Below, piece after piece: positions 47,526-58,188 of a stretch of DNA of 64,000 nucleotides. Position numbers and translations under genes: made by a program. The stretch is from Dermatemys mawii (lineage: Eukaryota > Chordata > Testudines > Dermatemydidae). How positions within the stretch are numbered: the first letter of the stretch is position 1; the number at the start of each line of letters is the position of its first letter. The notes under the pieces are model-generated. The model was given only the letters and a program-made list of their open reading frames with translations. It was not told where the DNA came from and did not search any database. The DNA lies in the NCBI GenBank assembly GCA_007922305.1, contig ML677358.1, positions 12,975,343-13,039,342 of the forward strand. The letters are read 5' to 3'.

Positions 47526-49497
47526 ACTGAGTCCCTGCTCTACCGCTAGTCACCACAGACCTATTTCTACTTTGGCTTCCTATCTCCATCCCTTTACCAT
47601 AGCTGGGGGCAAAGGGGTTCACCAGTAGAAGAGGAGTTTGCGGGGGGGTTTGGTTTTTGCCTGGGGAGGCTTCAAGCAGCTGTAGCACCAAATTTCACCA
47701 TTTTAAGCCTGCAACGTGAGTGATAGTGTCAACAGAAAGAGAAGCAAATTGCCCAAAATACGACAATATGCTCACACCACTGATCCTGTGCAGTTTGCAA
47801 GATTTTTGTGCTATGAACTTTAACCAGGCAGTTTCCCTTAGGCCTTCATGTATAAACAGATTCCATATGCAGAAGAGGTATGGTGCATGTAAATCATAGG
47901 CATACTACTGATCAGGTAAGGGGGGACAGGTACTGTCTTCTCTCTTAGTATCTCATGAGTGTTCTCACCCTGGAGTGGGTGGGTAGCCTTATAACTCCAC
48001 TGCCAGGGAGACCATTAAATAGACAGCAGGTTCCCCTGAAGATCTTCCATTTCTCAAAATTTAGGGCTGATGATAGCACTCTCATAGACGAGGAAGGTTT
48101 CTTGGCACTGTAGCATTGACAATATTAGATCTGTGCTAAGATTAACCTAGGAGTAAGATCATAGCTACAAAAAGGCACAAAACTATTGCATCTGTGTTGA
48201 TTTTATATCCCATCTGAAGGCAGCCTAGGAGTGAGTAGGCCATGTAACTGGAACATGCTTATAAACCAGATGAGGGCAGTGAGGAGAGCACTGCATAAGT
48301 TTAAAGGTTCAGGCCTAAGGGAAGAGATCCTGATGAAGCTGGACAGAATTAAAGATACAGAACAAGAATCAAAGCTAATGTAAATCAGTGGTGGTCCATT
48401 TACTTCAGTGAAGCTATGACCACTTAAAGTGGGTGAGTTGCAATAAGCTAGGTGCGCTCAGAAAATTAAAGGGACTCTACTGAAAGCCAGATTCTGAGCT
48501 TTCACCTAATGTCTTTTCATAAAATCTCAGTAAGAAACCTTTGGCCTAGGGATAAAATAAACTTCTTAATCTTCTCTTGGAAATATCTTAGTTTTCAGAA
48601 GGATACAAAATTAGCATCACAGAGGGGAGGTGGAGAGAGTGGGCAGAGCAAGCAGACACCAGCATGAAATTGTTTAAACCACTTATTGATCAATAATAAA
48701 AGGAACCCAAACATAAACTGGTGTCTGGATTACTGAAATCAAATTAATAGGTGAAGCTTTATATCTCATCAGGACCAGTACAAAACATCACTTGGAAGTT
48801 TCATTTGTATGAATTTCTTAATGTAACTTGTATAGTTATTTTAAAGTTGTTAGAGCTTGGAGTTTTTTCGCTTGTAACAATTCTAATAAAACAGATTCTT
48901 TATTTCTAGGGTAATTATTTTTCTAAGTGTAATATGTTTTTGAATTAGTGAAATTGAGGTTTTTAATACAACAGTTTAAATCTAATGTAATCAGATTTCC
49001 AGACTTCAAAACTAAAAAAGGTATAAATGACAAATAAGATATAATAGACATTGATAAAAACAGTACTGTTTTCAAGAGCCACTTGCAGCCTCCTCTCTGT
49101 GTGGTTTAGAGTAAAGGGAAAGTGAAAATCTTTATTCCAGCATAAGTGTGCTGGGTTCCTGAAGCATTATGTATATTTTGTAATCAAATGGTAAGAGTAG
49201 TAGCAGTCTGCTTTGCTCACCAAATCTTAAATTTATGTGACTGACACTTTAATGTTGAACAAATCCTGGAATTTTTGTGCATACACAATTCAAAATTAAG
49301 ATTATGTGATTCTTATTTGTTCAGGCCCCAGTCTTGCAGTGTGGGGGTTACCTCCACACATAGTCTGAATGAGCACAAGGCAGGCCTCCCTACACAACTT
49401 TGCTAATACGTGTCTCTTCTGGCCTGCAACACCTCTCTTGTTCTCTTATTAGGCTTTGCAAAGCAGAGGTTTTTCTGTTGTCCCAAACTGTCTACAG

Positions 49498-49911
49498 CAA
49501 TGGTCCCCCAAACTTTTCAGGGGTGCACCCCCTCTTATCTCTGTTTGCACCCTCCCCCTCAGGGCAGCTGGGGTGGGAGGGGGGACAGGAGTAAGATGGC
49601 CCAGGTTGGGACTGCCGTTGGGTATTGGGAGTGGGGCCAGGACTGGAGCCAGAAGTTGAGGCTGGGGACGGGGCAGGGACCAGGACTGGGGCTGGCTGCA
49701 GAGCGGCAGCCAGGCGAAGGTTGGGGGTAGGGCCCAGTGTGGGGCCAGGAGCTGGGGGGGGGGACCAGAGTAGAGCTGGGAGCAGAATGGGTTGTGTGGC
49801 GCTCCCTCCCTGCCCTGCATTGTGGCAGGCCAGGGACCCATCTGTACCCCCCGCCCCCCGGTTCATCTGTGCTTTGCTAGGTGGGTGTGCCCCACAGTTT
49901 GGGGACCTCTG
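49498..49911. mobile_element. hAT-type MITE with GC-rich interior, 414 bp
   Basis: It begins CAATGGTCCCCCAAACTTTT and ends CACAGTTTGGGGACCTCTG, inverted repeats with flanks gtctacag and gtctactg (7 of 8). The centre is rich in GGGGC and CCAGGACTGGG-type repeats. Reading frames over it on both strands are compositional. Confidence 0.82.
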
Positions 49912-50292
49912 GTCTACTGGGTTTTTGTTGGATGAGTGAAAGACATGAGAAGTGATTTCTTGGGGGATGTCACAGGCTGGCTGGCCCTGGAAGAGAGTCA
50001 GGCACAGCCTTGCCTCTCAGACCTAGCAGTTAACCCCCAGCTGTTCCTGATCGCGTGACTCGGTTACAATTATTAATCCCAGCTGTGAAAGGGTCAGTGT
50101 GGACTAGGCAGAGAGTTCACCGAGGGAGGAGACCTGGGTCATGAGAGGAACATGGGGAGTTCTCTTTCTCTGGGAAGGGCAAGGCCTGGCACAGGTAGAC
50201 TGGAGAGAACCACAAGGGGTAGGTTAGGCTGCTGTAGGAGGCCTGAAGAGATGGCCTGTGACAAACAGGGAGGTCTCTGGGAGAGGCTAATG

Positions 50293-51255
50293 CAGGAGTG
50301 GGCAAACTTTTTGGCCTCAGGGCCACAGTGGGGTTCAAATTCTGCGGAAGTCTGGGTAGGGAAGGCTGTGCCTCCCCAAACAGCCTGACCCCGCCCCCCA
50401 TCTGCTCTCTCCCACTTCTTGCCCCCTCAGAACCCTCAACCCATCCAACCCCTCCTTCCTTGTCCCTTGATCGCCCCCTCCGGAGATCCCCCCCACTCTA
50501 ACTGCCCCCCCGGACCCCATCCCTTATCTAGCCCCCCTGCGTTCTGTTCCCTGATTGCCTCCTCCCAAGACCGCCCCCCAAAACTAACCACCCCCCCCCG
50601 GNNNNNNNNNNNNNNNNNNNNNNNNNNNNNNNNNNNNNNNNNNNNNNNNNNNNNNNNNNNNNNNNNNNNNNNNNNNNNNNNNNNNNNNNNNNNNNNNNNN
50701 NNNNNNNNNNNNNNNNNNNNNNNNNNNNNNNNNNNNNNNNNNNNNNNNNNNNNNNNNNNNNNNNNNNNNNNNNNNNNNNNNNNNNNNNNNNNNNNNNNNN
50801 NNNNNNNNNNNNNNNNNNNNNNNNNNNNNNNNNNNNNNNNNNNNNNNNNNNNNNNNNNNNNNNNNNNNNNNNNNNNNNNNNNNNNNNNNNNNNNNNNNNN
50901 NNNNNNNNNNNNNNNNNNNNNNNNNNNNNNNNNNNNNNNNNNNNNNNNNNNNNNNNNNNNNNNNNNNNNNNNNNNNNNNNNNNNNNNNNNNNNNNNNNNN
51001 NGGAGCGCAGGGCCCCCGCGACTTGCTGCCCTGGGCCCGGCCCCTGGCTCAGGAGTGTGTGGCCGCGTGGCTTGCCACAGTCGGCCCGGCATCTCAGGCC
51101 AGCAGCACGGGGCTGCAGGGCTTGCTGCGCTCCGCCTGGTATCCCGGGCCGGAAGGGCAGGGCCACTGACACTGCCCCCGGCCCAAGCTTGTAGGCCAGA
51201 TAAAAATGGCCGGCGGGCCACATGTGGCCCGCGGGCCATAGTTTGCCCACCCTTG
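50293..51255. mobile_element. hAT-type MITE, inverted, containing an assembly gap
   Basis: It starts CAGGAGTGGGCAAACTTTTTGG and ends GGGCCATAGTTTGCCCACCCTTG, with perfect 8-bp flanks ggctaatg. This is the family at 28174-28830 in the opposite orientation. The C-rich arm runs into an N gap and the far arm is CpG-rich. The true length is unknown. Confidence 0.85.
50602..51001. other. Assembly gap of 400 N
   Basis: An unbroken run of N directly follows a C-rich tract (accacccccccccgg). The gap lies wholly within the MITE at 50293-51255. Reading frames that cross it are meaningless. Confidence 0.99.
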
Positions 51256-51490
51256 GGCTAATGGAATCCCTGAGGAGAGAAGACAGTGGGGCAGCCTGCT
51301 AGGGAGAAAGGCCTCCAGGGCAAAAACCCTCAGAGGCAGCTCTCAGCTAGAGGGGTAATGAAAGAAATCTGCAGCCCCCAGGACTTGATGTGAAGAACAA
51401 GGAACTTTACTGGAGCCTGAGAAGGGCAGAAGGATCTTCTGTTTGGTTAGTGTGGGGTGGGGGGAATATTTAGTTTGAACTCTTCTGGTT

Positions 51491-52507
51491 TCAAAAGGGG
51501 TGTGAACTCGATGCTTATCAGCTGGAGGGTGAATTGTGCATGGTGGTGGCAGTCTACAAGGGTTCTGGAGACAGATCCATGCAACTCCATGCCGATCCAA
51601 CACCAGGCTCTGATTTGGTGAGTAGAAAAGTTTTCGAGGGGGAAATACTGTTTGTTTGTTTAACTAATTTGCTCCTCTGCAATTTTTTGCATCCATCATA
51701 ACGGCAATGATGCTAAAATGTGTATATCAGACATGATGTACTATCTGTTTTTCTACCAAAATACCTATATTTGTTATAATCCAAACTTACTTTTCTTCTG
51801 GTGCTATTCTCCACAAGAAACTTGACTATTTGGTTTCTGAGGTACTCTCATAAATAATTAAGCAATTGAGAATTTATTAATGACCAGAGAGCCTGAGGAA
51901 TATAATGAAAGAAAATGTGCAGGTCGTATGGAAGTCTTTTTGTAAAACAGTAAAAAAAGAATATATGCTAAATTGGTGTGGTTTTTTATGTTTTACACAA
52001 GGAATTCCATAAGATCTGCAAATTTTCTTTCATTAGATTCCTCAGGAGCTTTCAAAATGACACTGCTATATACTGTTAACCCAGCCCTGCAGAAATTTCT
52101 AGATAACAGCAACATATTTCATTCTATTCTGTTTACCCCCATCATGTTTAAAGCCTAGAATCTCTAAATGTCAACACTTTATTCAGTCAGGCCTCTGTGA
52201 GAAACTTAAATCCATTGTCATGTTTGTTTAAGTTCTCCAAGATGGATCTGTTACCTTTCTATTCTCTGAGGGCCAAATCTGGTAACACTGAAGTTCCCCT
52301 TAAGTATACACACTTAATTTCTTCAAAAGCCCGGGGTTTTGTAGACGTGGGAGTGAGATACAATTTGATTTGTAGCACCACTTCTTTTTTATTTTAACTG
52401 GTGATGGTGTGTGAGAAGGAAAAACCTAGCCCCTCTCTGGTTCCCAGGGTGAATTTGTTGGGCTGCCAATTAAAATAAACATCTTGTAAATCAAGGGTTG
52501 GTCTGGG
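51491..52507. other. Intergenic, no gene seen
   Basis: AT-rich intergenic DNA without recognised exons or bounded repeats. Confidence 0.45.
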
Positions 52508-52660
52508 AAACTTACCTGAAGAGCTCTATGTAAGCTCGAAAGCTTGTCTCTTTCACCAACAGAAATTGGTCCAATAAAAGATATGGCCTCACTCACCTTG
52601 TCTCTCTAATATCCTGGGACCAGTGCAACGACAACACCTCTTCATATAACCTCACGTTGC
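52508..52660 (+). repeat. Sauropsid interspersed retroelement 3' end
   Basis: Blocks 'agctctatgtaagctcgaaagcttgtctc', shown here only in outline, then 'aacagaaattggtccaata' and 'ctctctaatatcctgggacc' are hallmarks of a common turtle repeat related to the copy at 32717-33090 (shared cgaaagctt segment). Confidence 0.6.
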
Positions 52661-53650
52661 AGTGTACACATACCCTAGAACTGGCATTTGGAGGTGTGAT
52701 TACAGCTCAGGTACAATATTTGCACTAGCTTCAGTCAGGCTCGCAGGGCTGAAACTAGCAATGCAAGTAGCAGCAGTGTAGACCCTGGTGCAAGCACTTT
52801 CCAAGGCTTCCAGCAGGCAGGCTTGCACCACCTGTGCTGCCATGACTGGGGGGACCAGATATCCTGATTTTAAAGGGAGAGTCCTGTATTTACACCCTCC
52901 TGCCAATGTCCCGACGTCTTCTTAAAAACGGGAAAATTGTCCCACATTATCTGTCTTCCCTCCCCATCAGTACTGGCAGGTCGTGCTGCTGGCTGGATCC
53001 GTGTTCGCTAGATGCCCACCCACTGGTGGCCAGCAGCAGCCCAGAGGTATTAACTGTCTTTGGACACTGTGGCGGGCAGGAAGGGACAGGACAGGGACAG
53101 GAGCTGCTTCCAGCCACCGGGGAGCAGGGAGGGGGAGGAAAGTGATGAGGTCTGCAAAAACATGGGTCAGGTCACCCCTTCTTCCACATCCTTCTCCCCC
53201 TCCCCCTCCCTTCCTTCCTACACAGTGCTGAAAGGCTGCTGCTGGGCACATTCTACTCTGAACCCTGGCAGAAACTGAGGGGTGGGGAATGTAACCCTGC
53301 GTCTCCCCCCACCTCACCCTCAAGTGCTGCCTCGGGGAGATGCAATACCAGGAGAGGCAGGTCCATCCCCCCCACACACACAACCCCTTAGAGAGAGAGG
53401 TGTACGGAAGTGTGTATGTGTGTGTGTGAGAGACCTTTCCCCGTATGAACCCTAAAGCCTCAGTTCTGACTGATTGCCTTTGAACTCTCTTGAATACAAG
53501 TAACTTTACTGGGCGTCCCGTATTCAGCATAGGGAAATATGGTCACTCTAGCCATGACTTCATTGCTGTTTTTAGCTGTGCTAGATTTAAGGGTATGATA
53601 CGCCTATCCAGGCTGCAGTCACACCTCTGGCTGCAGTTTAGACATCCTCA
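52661..53650. repeat. Old MITE-like repeat split by a younger MITE
   Basis: The sequence from about 52661 ('tgtacacataccctagaact') to 52847 resumes at 53551 and runs to about 53650 ('gggtatgatacgcctatcc...gcagtttagacatcctc'). The GTGTACACATACCC and GTTTAGACATCC motifs resemble Harbinger-like termini. The interruption is the element at 52848-53550. Confidence 0.45.
52848..53550. mobile_element. MITE, about 703 bp, with 8-9 bp duplication
   Basis: The left end reads GGACCAGATATCC and the right end GGAAATATGGTCACTCTA, imperfect inverted repeats of a 'GTGACCAGAT' MITE family common in turtles. The flanks repeat gccatgact exactly. The interior includes CA and GT microsatellites near 53371-53428. 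The 187-codon minus frame inside it is not a gene. Confidence 0.72.
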
Positions 53651-55194
53651 GTTTTCAGCATTTCCTCTTATGCCTATCCTGTTTTTCTGCTTTTAGATAA
53701 CTCTCCTAACCAAATTATTTTAGCAAAATAGTCAACACCATCTGACCCACGGTATTTCCATTGTGTTTATTGTTCAGCCTGTTGGCTGTGAAATGGTTAC
53801 AAGCTCCTGGAAAAAGTTCTGAGTTTTGTCATTGCCTAAAAAATGACACATGAAGTTGGATAATACATTTTAGATGTGGAATAAGAGAGCTGGGAGGATG
53901 TTGGTTGCAATTAACACTATAATACAGTTCTGCCACTAGATGGTGTACATAATACAAGCAAGATGAGTATGAAGAGTGTTATGTATACACAAAGTATTGT
54001 CTAGTCTTATGTCTAGAGAGTGGAGCTGGAAGATATGCCCTTAAAGATATTTTCAGGAACTTAAGAAAAATTCCAGGCTGGCGAAACCTTAAATCTTAGC
54101 TCCCCATTTAGCAACTGATGAATTGCCAGAATACATGACGGCACACTGGAGAAGGTCTAAATGTAGCTGATGTGGGAAGAGAACCAAAAAGACACACTTT
54201 AGGCACTGGCAGAATCTCTACAATAATGCCTTTCTGTCATTGGTTTACGTCTGCTTCTTAATTCTGTTTTAATATCTACGACAGCTGCACAGTTGCAAAT
54301 CAGAGCAGTTGGACTCCACACCTGACAGCTTGACCCTGGCATTCTGGAGCTCAGTACAGCTGCAAAGGGTGGATTCTATGCCAGACACCTTGGCATCCTG
54401 AAATAAATGTGGTCCTACCTCCGGGGTGAGGAGTGGGGAGACAATTGCACATATGCCAGTATCTGTGCATAGTCTGCTAAAAGACTTGGGGGTGGGGCAT
54501 ATACCTCACAATCCTGGGACTCCTGGGGGTGTATCTCAATTTGGACTTCCTTCATTTGCACTAAAATAGCCCAGACCCCTTATAATAAACTGAATGCAGT
54601 GCCCCTCTGGCCAAACTTCCAGCCCACCCCCAATATGTGCCTCCATGTTTACTGTCCCAGTGTCTCCCCACCTGGTGGGGGGGCCTTCTCTGCTGGGCAC
54701 TATTCACCAGTAGGCAATGCGTGGAGGCAGATGGCATATGCAGCTGGTTTGCATTCCCTTTGCACTGGTGTACTTGCACAAAGGGGTTGCAGGCTGACCA
54801 TGAGTTGAGTCCAGTGGGGATGGGTGAGAGGAAGGAGGGACAAGACAGTGATGTGTATATACACAGAGTAACCCATTGGGGTTAGTTCTATTCCACCGGA
54901 GGCAGAGAGTAATGTTAGTCGCTTGTGTCTCACCCAATAGTTACTAATTGCTTTCTACCAGGACATGCAGCCTTCTTGTTTGACTCGGAAGCAACAAGTC
55001 AAATGAAGCTAGAGGGGCCCACCATTGCATTCTGAATTACTTCTTATTCCAGAAAAAGGCTTATCTTCCCCACCCTCAAATTATAAGACTATTTTTGAAA
55101 GTTCCAGCATGGTTTAATTCCTTCCTCATCTCATCTGCAGAACGCATCTATTACTTTTTATTTTTAACATTCTCTAAAACAATTAAAAACAGAG
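53651..55194. other. Intergenic between the MITE block and the chemokine gene
   Basis: No exon or clear transposon is recognised. Overlapping short frames near 54561-54937 on both strands carry no protein-like signature. Confidence 0.4.
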
Positions 55195-55451
55195 ACAGAA
55201 AGTTGTTTTGGTATTTATTGTATAAAACATAATGTACAGTATATTACAGAAATTAAGAAAATACAATCTGTTCTCCAAAGAATACATTTCTTGAACTTCA
55301 AATGATCACTTGCAGCACAATATATTCACTAAAAAAAAAAATACTTTGTCAGCCAATGGCTCAAATGACCCATTCTGTGAGTCATAACACTAAATCAGGT
55401 AAAGTTCCTAGGCTCCTGCTCCACAAATCAGATAATTTTCTTGACAAATAT
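55195..55451 (-). other. 3' UTR and poly(A) signal of the CXC chemokine gene
   Basis: On the minus strand the UTR runs from the stop codon at 55452 to an AATAAA at 55214-55219. Cleavage is expected near 55190-55200. The UTR is AT-rich, as is usual for chemokine mRNAs. Confidence 0.7.
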
Positions 55452-55488
55452 TCAGTTTCTGGGTTTATCGTTTTTCTTTCCCTTCTTC
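55452..55488 (-). CDS. Chemokine exon 4 (basic tail)
   Basis: It encodes residues 88-99, KKKGKKNDKPRN, then TGA. The acceptor is ttttacag|. A separate short tail exon is common in CXC genes. Confidence 0.92.
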
Positions 55489-56932
55489 CTGTAAAAGAAA
55501 AGAGTAACACTTAGTAGTCTTGGCTAATGTCTTCCAACCCAGATGATCACAGTCCTTCCTGTGCAAAAACCCTAGAGGTAAACTGAAAATCTATGCATTG
55601 CCTTTTCCCATCTGAGAGAGTGAGTCTCAATGGGGATGCAGCCTAAATGGACCAGAGTCTTAGAGAGCAGTGGGGACGTCCTTTAATGGTCTCTGGCCCC
55701 AGCGGCCCCCACTCACACAGCAACATGACTGAGTCTTGGGAGTTCTCTATGACCATCCAAAGGTGAGAATCTTCTTTAAGCTGCATTGATGCTGCATGAC
55801 TTTTGCTGATAATATTCCACGGCTCTTAGGTGACACCCCTCATCATGTCTCCTACTGTATGGCCACCTACTTTCTGTACCAGGTCCTTTGCCTGCATGGA
55901 TTTGTTGCAAAATGAAGAAGGGTAGCACCACTGGAAGGTGAGCCCATTGCTGGCTCTTTAACAGAACACAGCAACACTGTGCAGGCTTAAGAGAGGAAGA
56001 GTAGTTAAAATAAACTGCTCCTTCAGTTTCAGTTGGATGTTTTAAGTTGGCTGCTATAATTACCTAAATTAGAATTAAGGCAGTGCAGTGGGGTCAACAC
56101 CCTCAGCTCTTGAGGTAAATGCTACAGCACGGCTCAAGAACAGAAGTAGTTAGAGCTTCCTGTTTTATAGCAGCTCTCAGGTGCTAGAAGTGGATTCTTC
56201 TAACACAGTGGTAGGAGACTGGCTGCCTGCTGCACAGAGTCCCTCACCCTGATGAGTCACACTGATGCATGCTGACCCCTGCTATTTTTGTGAAATTTTT
56301 GAACCAAAACTGAGGAATGATCAATACCAATCAATGATTTAAAAAATGGAGTAGTTCTTACTTGATGAGCTGCTGGAAAATATTTCTTATCTGGCTTGCA
56401 TTGGGATCCAAGCATATTTGTCTGCCACTTTTCAAGTTTACTCTGAAAAAAATAAATAAATTTAAAAACCCATGAGACAAGTGTTTGGAAATGATCCCCT
56501 TAAATTAATTTTTTGATACTAGATTTGAATCTCACATTATTTCAACATTTTCACATGAGGCCGATGGAGGGAGAATTTCTATCGTCTTAAGCTGGTTCAT
56601 TCTGAAGGGAATCTTATCTGTAGTTTGAAGGCATAGGCATCTCCCACCGTTCACCGTTAATTCTGCAAATACAGAACAATAACTCCATCAGTTAAAATTA
56701 AGTAAACGAGGCACGTGTGGTAAGCACATCGATTCAACGTACAAATGTAATTTTAAATTCCTCCTCGCTCAAGTTTCAGACGTTCTCTTAGGACCTGTGA
56801 TCTTAGGATCTGTGCTGTTAAAATAGCAGCTCTGCAGCAGTCAAAATAGAATATGAAAACAAGTCAAAGGAACCTACCGTGTGAAGAAGTTAGAGCAACA
56901 ACTGCAAGTGCGACAATGAACTTGTACACCAT
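55452..56932 (-). CDS. ELR-negative CXC chemokine (CXCL13/CXCL9-11-like), 4 exons
   Basis: It encodes a predicted secreted chemoattractant that would signal through a G-protein-coupled CXC receptor. Four exons of 55, 127, 81 and 37 nt join into 300 nt (99 residues and stop), with phases 1, 2, 2 as in other CXC genes. Residues 1-18 form a signal peptide (MVYKFIVALAVVALTSS). The mature part has the CXC pair Cys27/Cys29 and partners Cys55 and Cys71, giving the two family disulfides. ELR is absent before CXC (VNGGRCLC). KTIEILPPSASC and ICLDPNA match the second strand and the third-strand/helix junction. The tail (KKKGKKNDKPRN) is strongly basic, as in glycosaminoglycan-binding chemokines. A TATA-like box and poly(A) signal are placed correctly. 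Exact orthology is not settled by sequence alone; CXCL13-like is favoured by the CNOT6 neighbourhood. Confidence 0.93.
55489..56361 (-). other. Chemokine intron 3
   Basis: An 873-bp intron, the longest in this gene, with no recognised repeat or exon. Confidence 0.6.
56362..56442 (-). CDS. Chemokine exon 3 (third strand and helix)
   Basis: It encodes residues 61-87, with Cys71 in ICLDPNA and the C-terminal amphipathic helix QIRNIFQQLI. The acceptor is tttttcag| and the donor caa|gtaaga. Confidence 0.94.
56536..56662 (-). CDS. Chemokine exon 2 (CXC motif and core)
   Basis: It encodes residues 19-60 plus two bases, with Cys27-Leu-Cys29 and Cys55. The acceptor is atttgcag| and the donor ataat|gtgaga. 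Confidence 0.94.
56878..56932 (-). CDS. Chemokine exon 1 (signal peptide)
   Basis: It encodes residues 1-18 plus one base. The ATG is at 56932 reading leftwards, and the donor is cacg|gtaggt. The content is a short basic N-region and a hydrophobic core. Confidence 0.93.
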
Positions 56933-57020
56933 TCTTCTGCAAGATCTTCCTTCCTTTTCTGGTCAGGTTGCTTGGCGTTGTCAAACCTAAAGCTCGTACT
57001 GGTGTACCACAGAGCCCAGC

Positions 57021-57062
57021 AGCTTAAATATGCTATGAAAGTAGCGTGGCTGTGACATCAGA
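57021..57062 (-). promoter_or_regulatory. Chemokine core promoter: TATA-like box and CRE/AP-1-like site
   Basis: On the minus strand GCATATTTAAGC (plus ttaaata at 57024-57030) lies about 90 bp upstream of the ATG, predicting a start near 56995. A TGATGTCA motif at 57053-57060, one base from a consensus CRE, lies 23 bp upstream of the TATA-like box. I saw no clear NF-kB or ISRE match in the first 100 bp. Confidence 0.55.
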
Positions 57063-57939
57063 TGCTAAATTTGAAGTGTAATGGAGAAATTTTGAACAGG
57101 TTCATGTGGAATGTTTATTTTTTTTATCAAACCGTGACTCATGAATGGAAAATATCTTAAAAATACATTTCATACTACAGGTACAATTGGGCAAAGGCGG
57201 CTAAGGATTAGGCTGGTGGTTTCCAAACTGTTTATGAAATTTCATTGGTCCGTGATGCATTTGCTGGTTGTCTATGGAGAGTTGGCTGTTTGCATGAGGT
57301 GGCCTCATGCTCGTTAACTGTAAAACTGAATTAAAGGCAGCTAAAAATGTATTAAACATGTTTCTACTATTGTTCCATGTAATTGATTTTTATAGCTGCT
57401 GCACAGATGTTATGAAGACGCATAGATTATTGGGGGTACAAAGTCTTTCATTAAGAAAATGAAACTGTGGCTAATCTTGAAGTCATTTGGTTTCTGTGTG
57501 AGAGTCCTAAAAGAACTATATCCCGGGTGTAAAATGCCATTATCTGAGTTCCATCCCAGAGTCATTGGGCTCTTAAAGAGGCTCATGGTGCCTTCCCCAA
57601 ATCCAGTTCTCAAACAAGGAGAATCAAAGGATGGAGGCATCAGTTTTATTGTAGGCAACCAGATGGGATGCTTCTCTCAATGCTAATAGTGTATATTTTC
57701 TGAATCCTGCTTTCAGAGCTTTAAATAGATTTTGTCTAATGTAACACCCTCTAATGGCCCAGCCCTGTCGTGTTTCTGCAGTAAGATACACTAGAACTTG
57801 TGCTCTGGAGGGAAGCCTGTAGGTTAGGTTTGCTAGGAATGCTGGGGTAGAGAGCCAGAGGATATAAGCTGGTGCCGCTACCTTCCCTCCAAAGGTGGAG
57901 AGAGCAGAGAAAGCAAGATCTGCTGTAGGGTGCTACTGA
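57063..57939. other. Chemokine upstream flank, no gene seen
   Basis: AT-rich, without recognised exons. The small overlapping frames at 57410-57686 show no protein signature. Confidence 0.45.
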
Positions 57940-58188
57940 GGGTACGTCTACACAACAACTTGGTTTCTGCAGCTGGCTTGTGCCAGCTAGCTTGGGCGGT
58001 GGAGCTGTTTCATCGCTATACGGACATCTGGGCTTGGAGCCTGAGTGCTGGGAGCCCCCCACCTGCAGGGTCCCAGAGCCCAGGCTCCAGCCCAAGTCCA
58101 GAAGCCTACACCAGGAGGAAACAACACCATAGCCCATGCTGGGTGGCCCGAGGTGCTGTGGGTTTTTCTTTGCTGTGTAGACACTCTC
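57940..58188. mobile_element. Harbinger-like MITE, 249 bp
   Basis: Ends GGGTACGTCTACACAACAA and TTTGCTGTGTAGACACTCTC are inverted repeats sharing the GTCTACACA core of the other copies. TGA flanks both sides as a 3-bp duplication. Frames over it on both strands (up to 189 codons) are not genes. Confidence 0.72.

Larger units (their letters stand above)
44521..49497. other. Intergenic DNA or distal CNOT6 3' UTR
   Basis: Mostly AT-rich. Further plus-strand AATAAA hexamers at 46599-46604 and 48895-48900 could serve longer CNOT6 transcripts, and a minus-strand hexamer lies at about 45470. Three MITEs lie at 45007-45276, 47020-47189 and 47250-47525. No coding exon is recognised on either strand. 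Confidence 0.5.
49969..51490 (+). repeat. LTR-like sequence interrupted by a MITE
   Basis: Segments 49969-50292 and 51256-51490 are GC-moderate, rich in 'gaggag/ggcctg' motifs, and contain 'gaacaaggaactttactgg', resembling Gypsy-type LTR sequence known from turtles. They were split by the MITE at 50293-51255, whose duplication joins them at ggctaatg. No terminal TG...CA pair with a duplication was identified, so this is tentative. Confidence 0.35.

Noticed and set aside
50419..51261. Long frames of 240-280 codons across 50419-51261
   Set aside because: They cross the 400-N gap; the rest is MITE sequence.
52967..53530. A 187-codon minus-strand frame
   Set aside because: Contained within the MITE at 52848-53550 and spans microsatellites; not protein-like.
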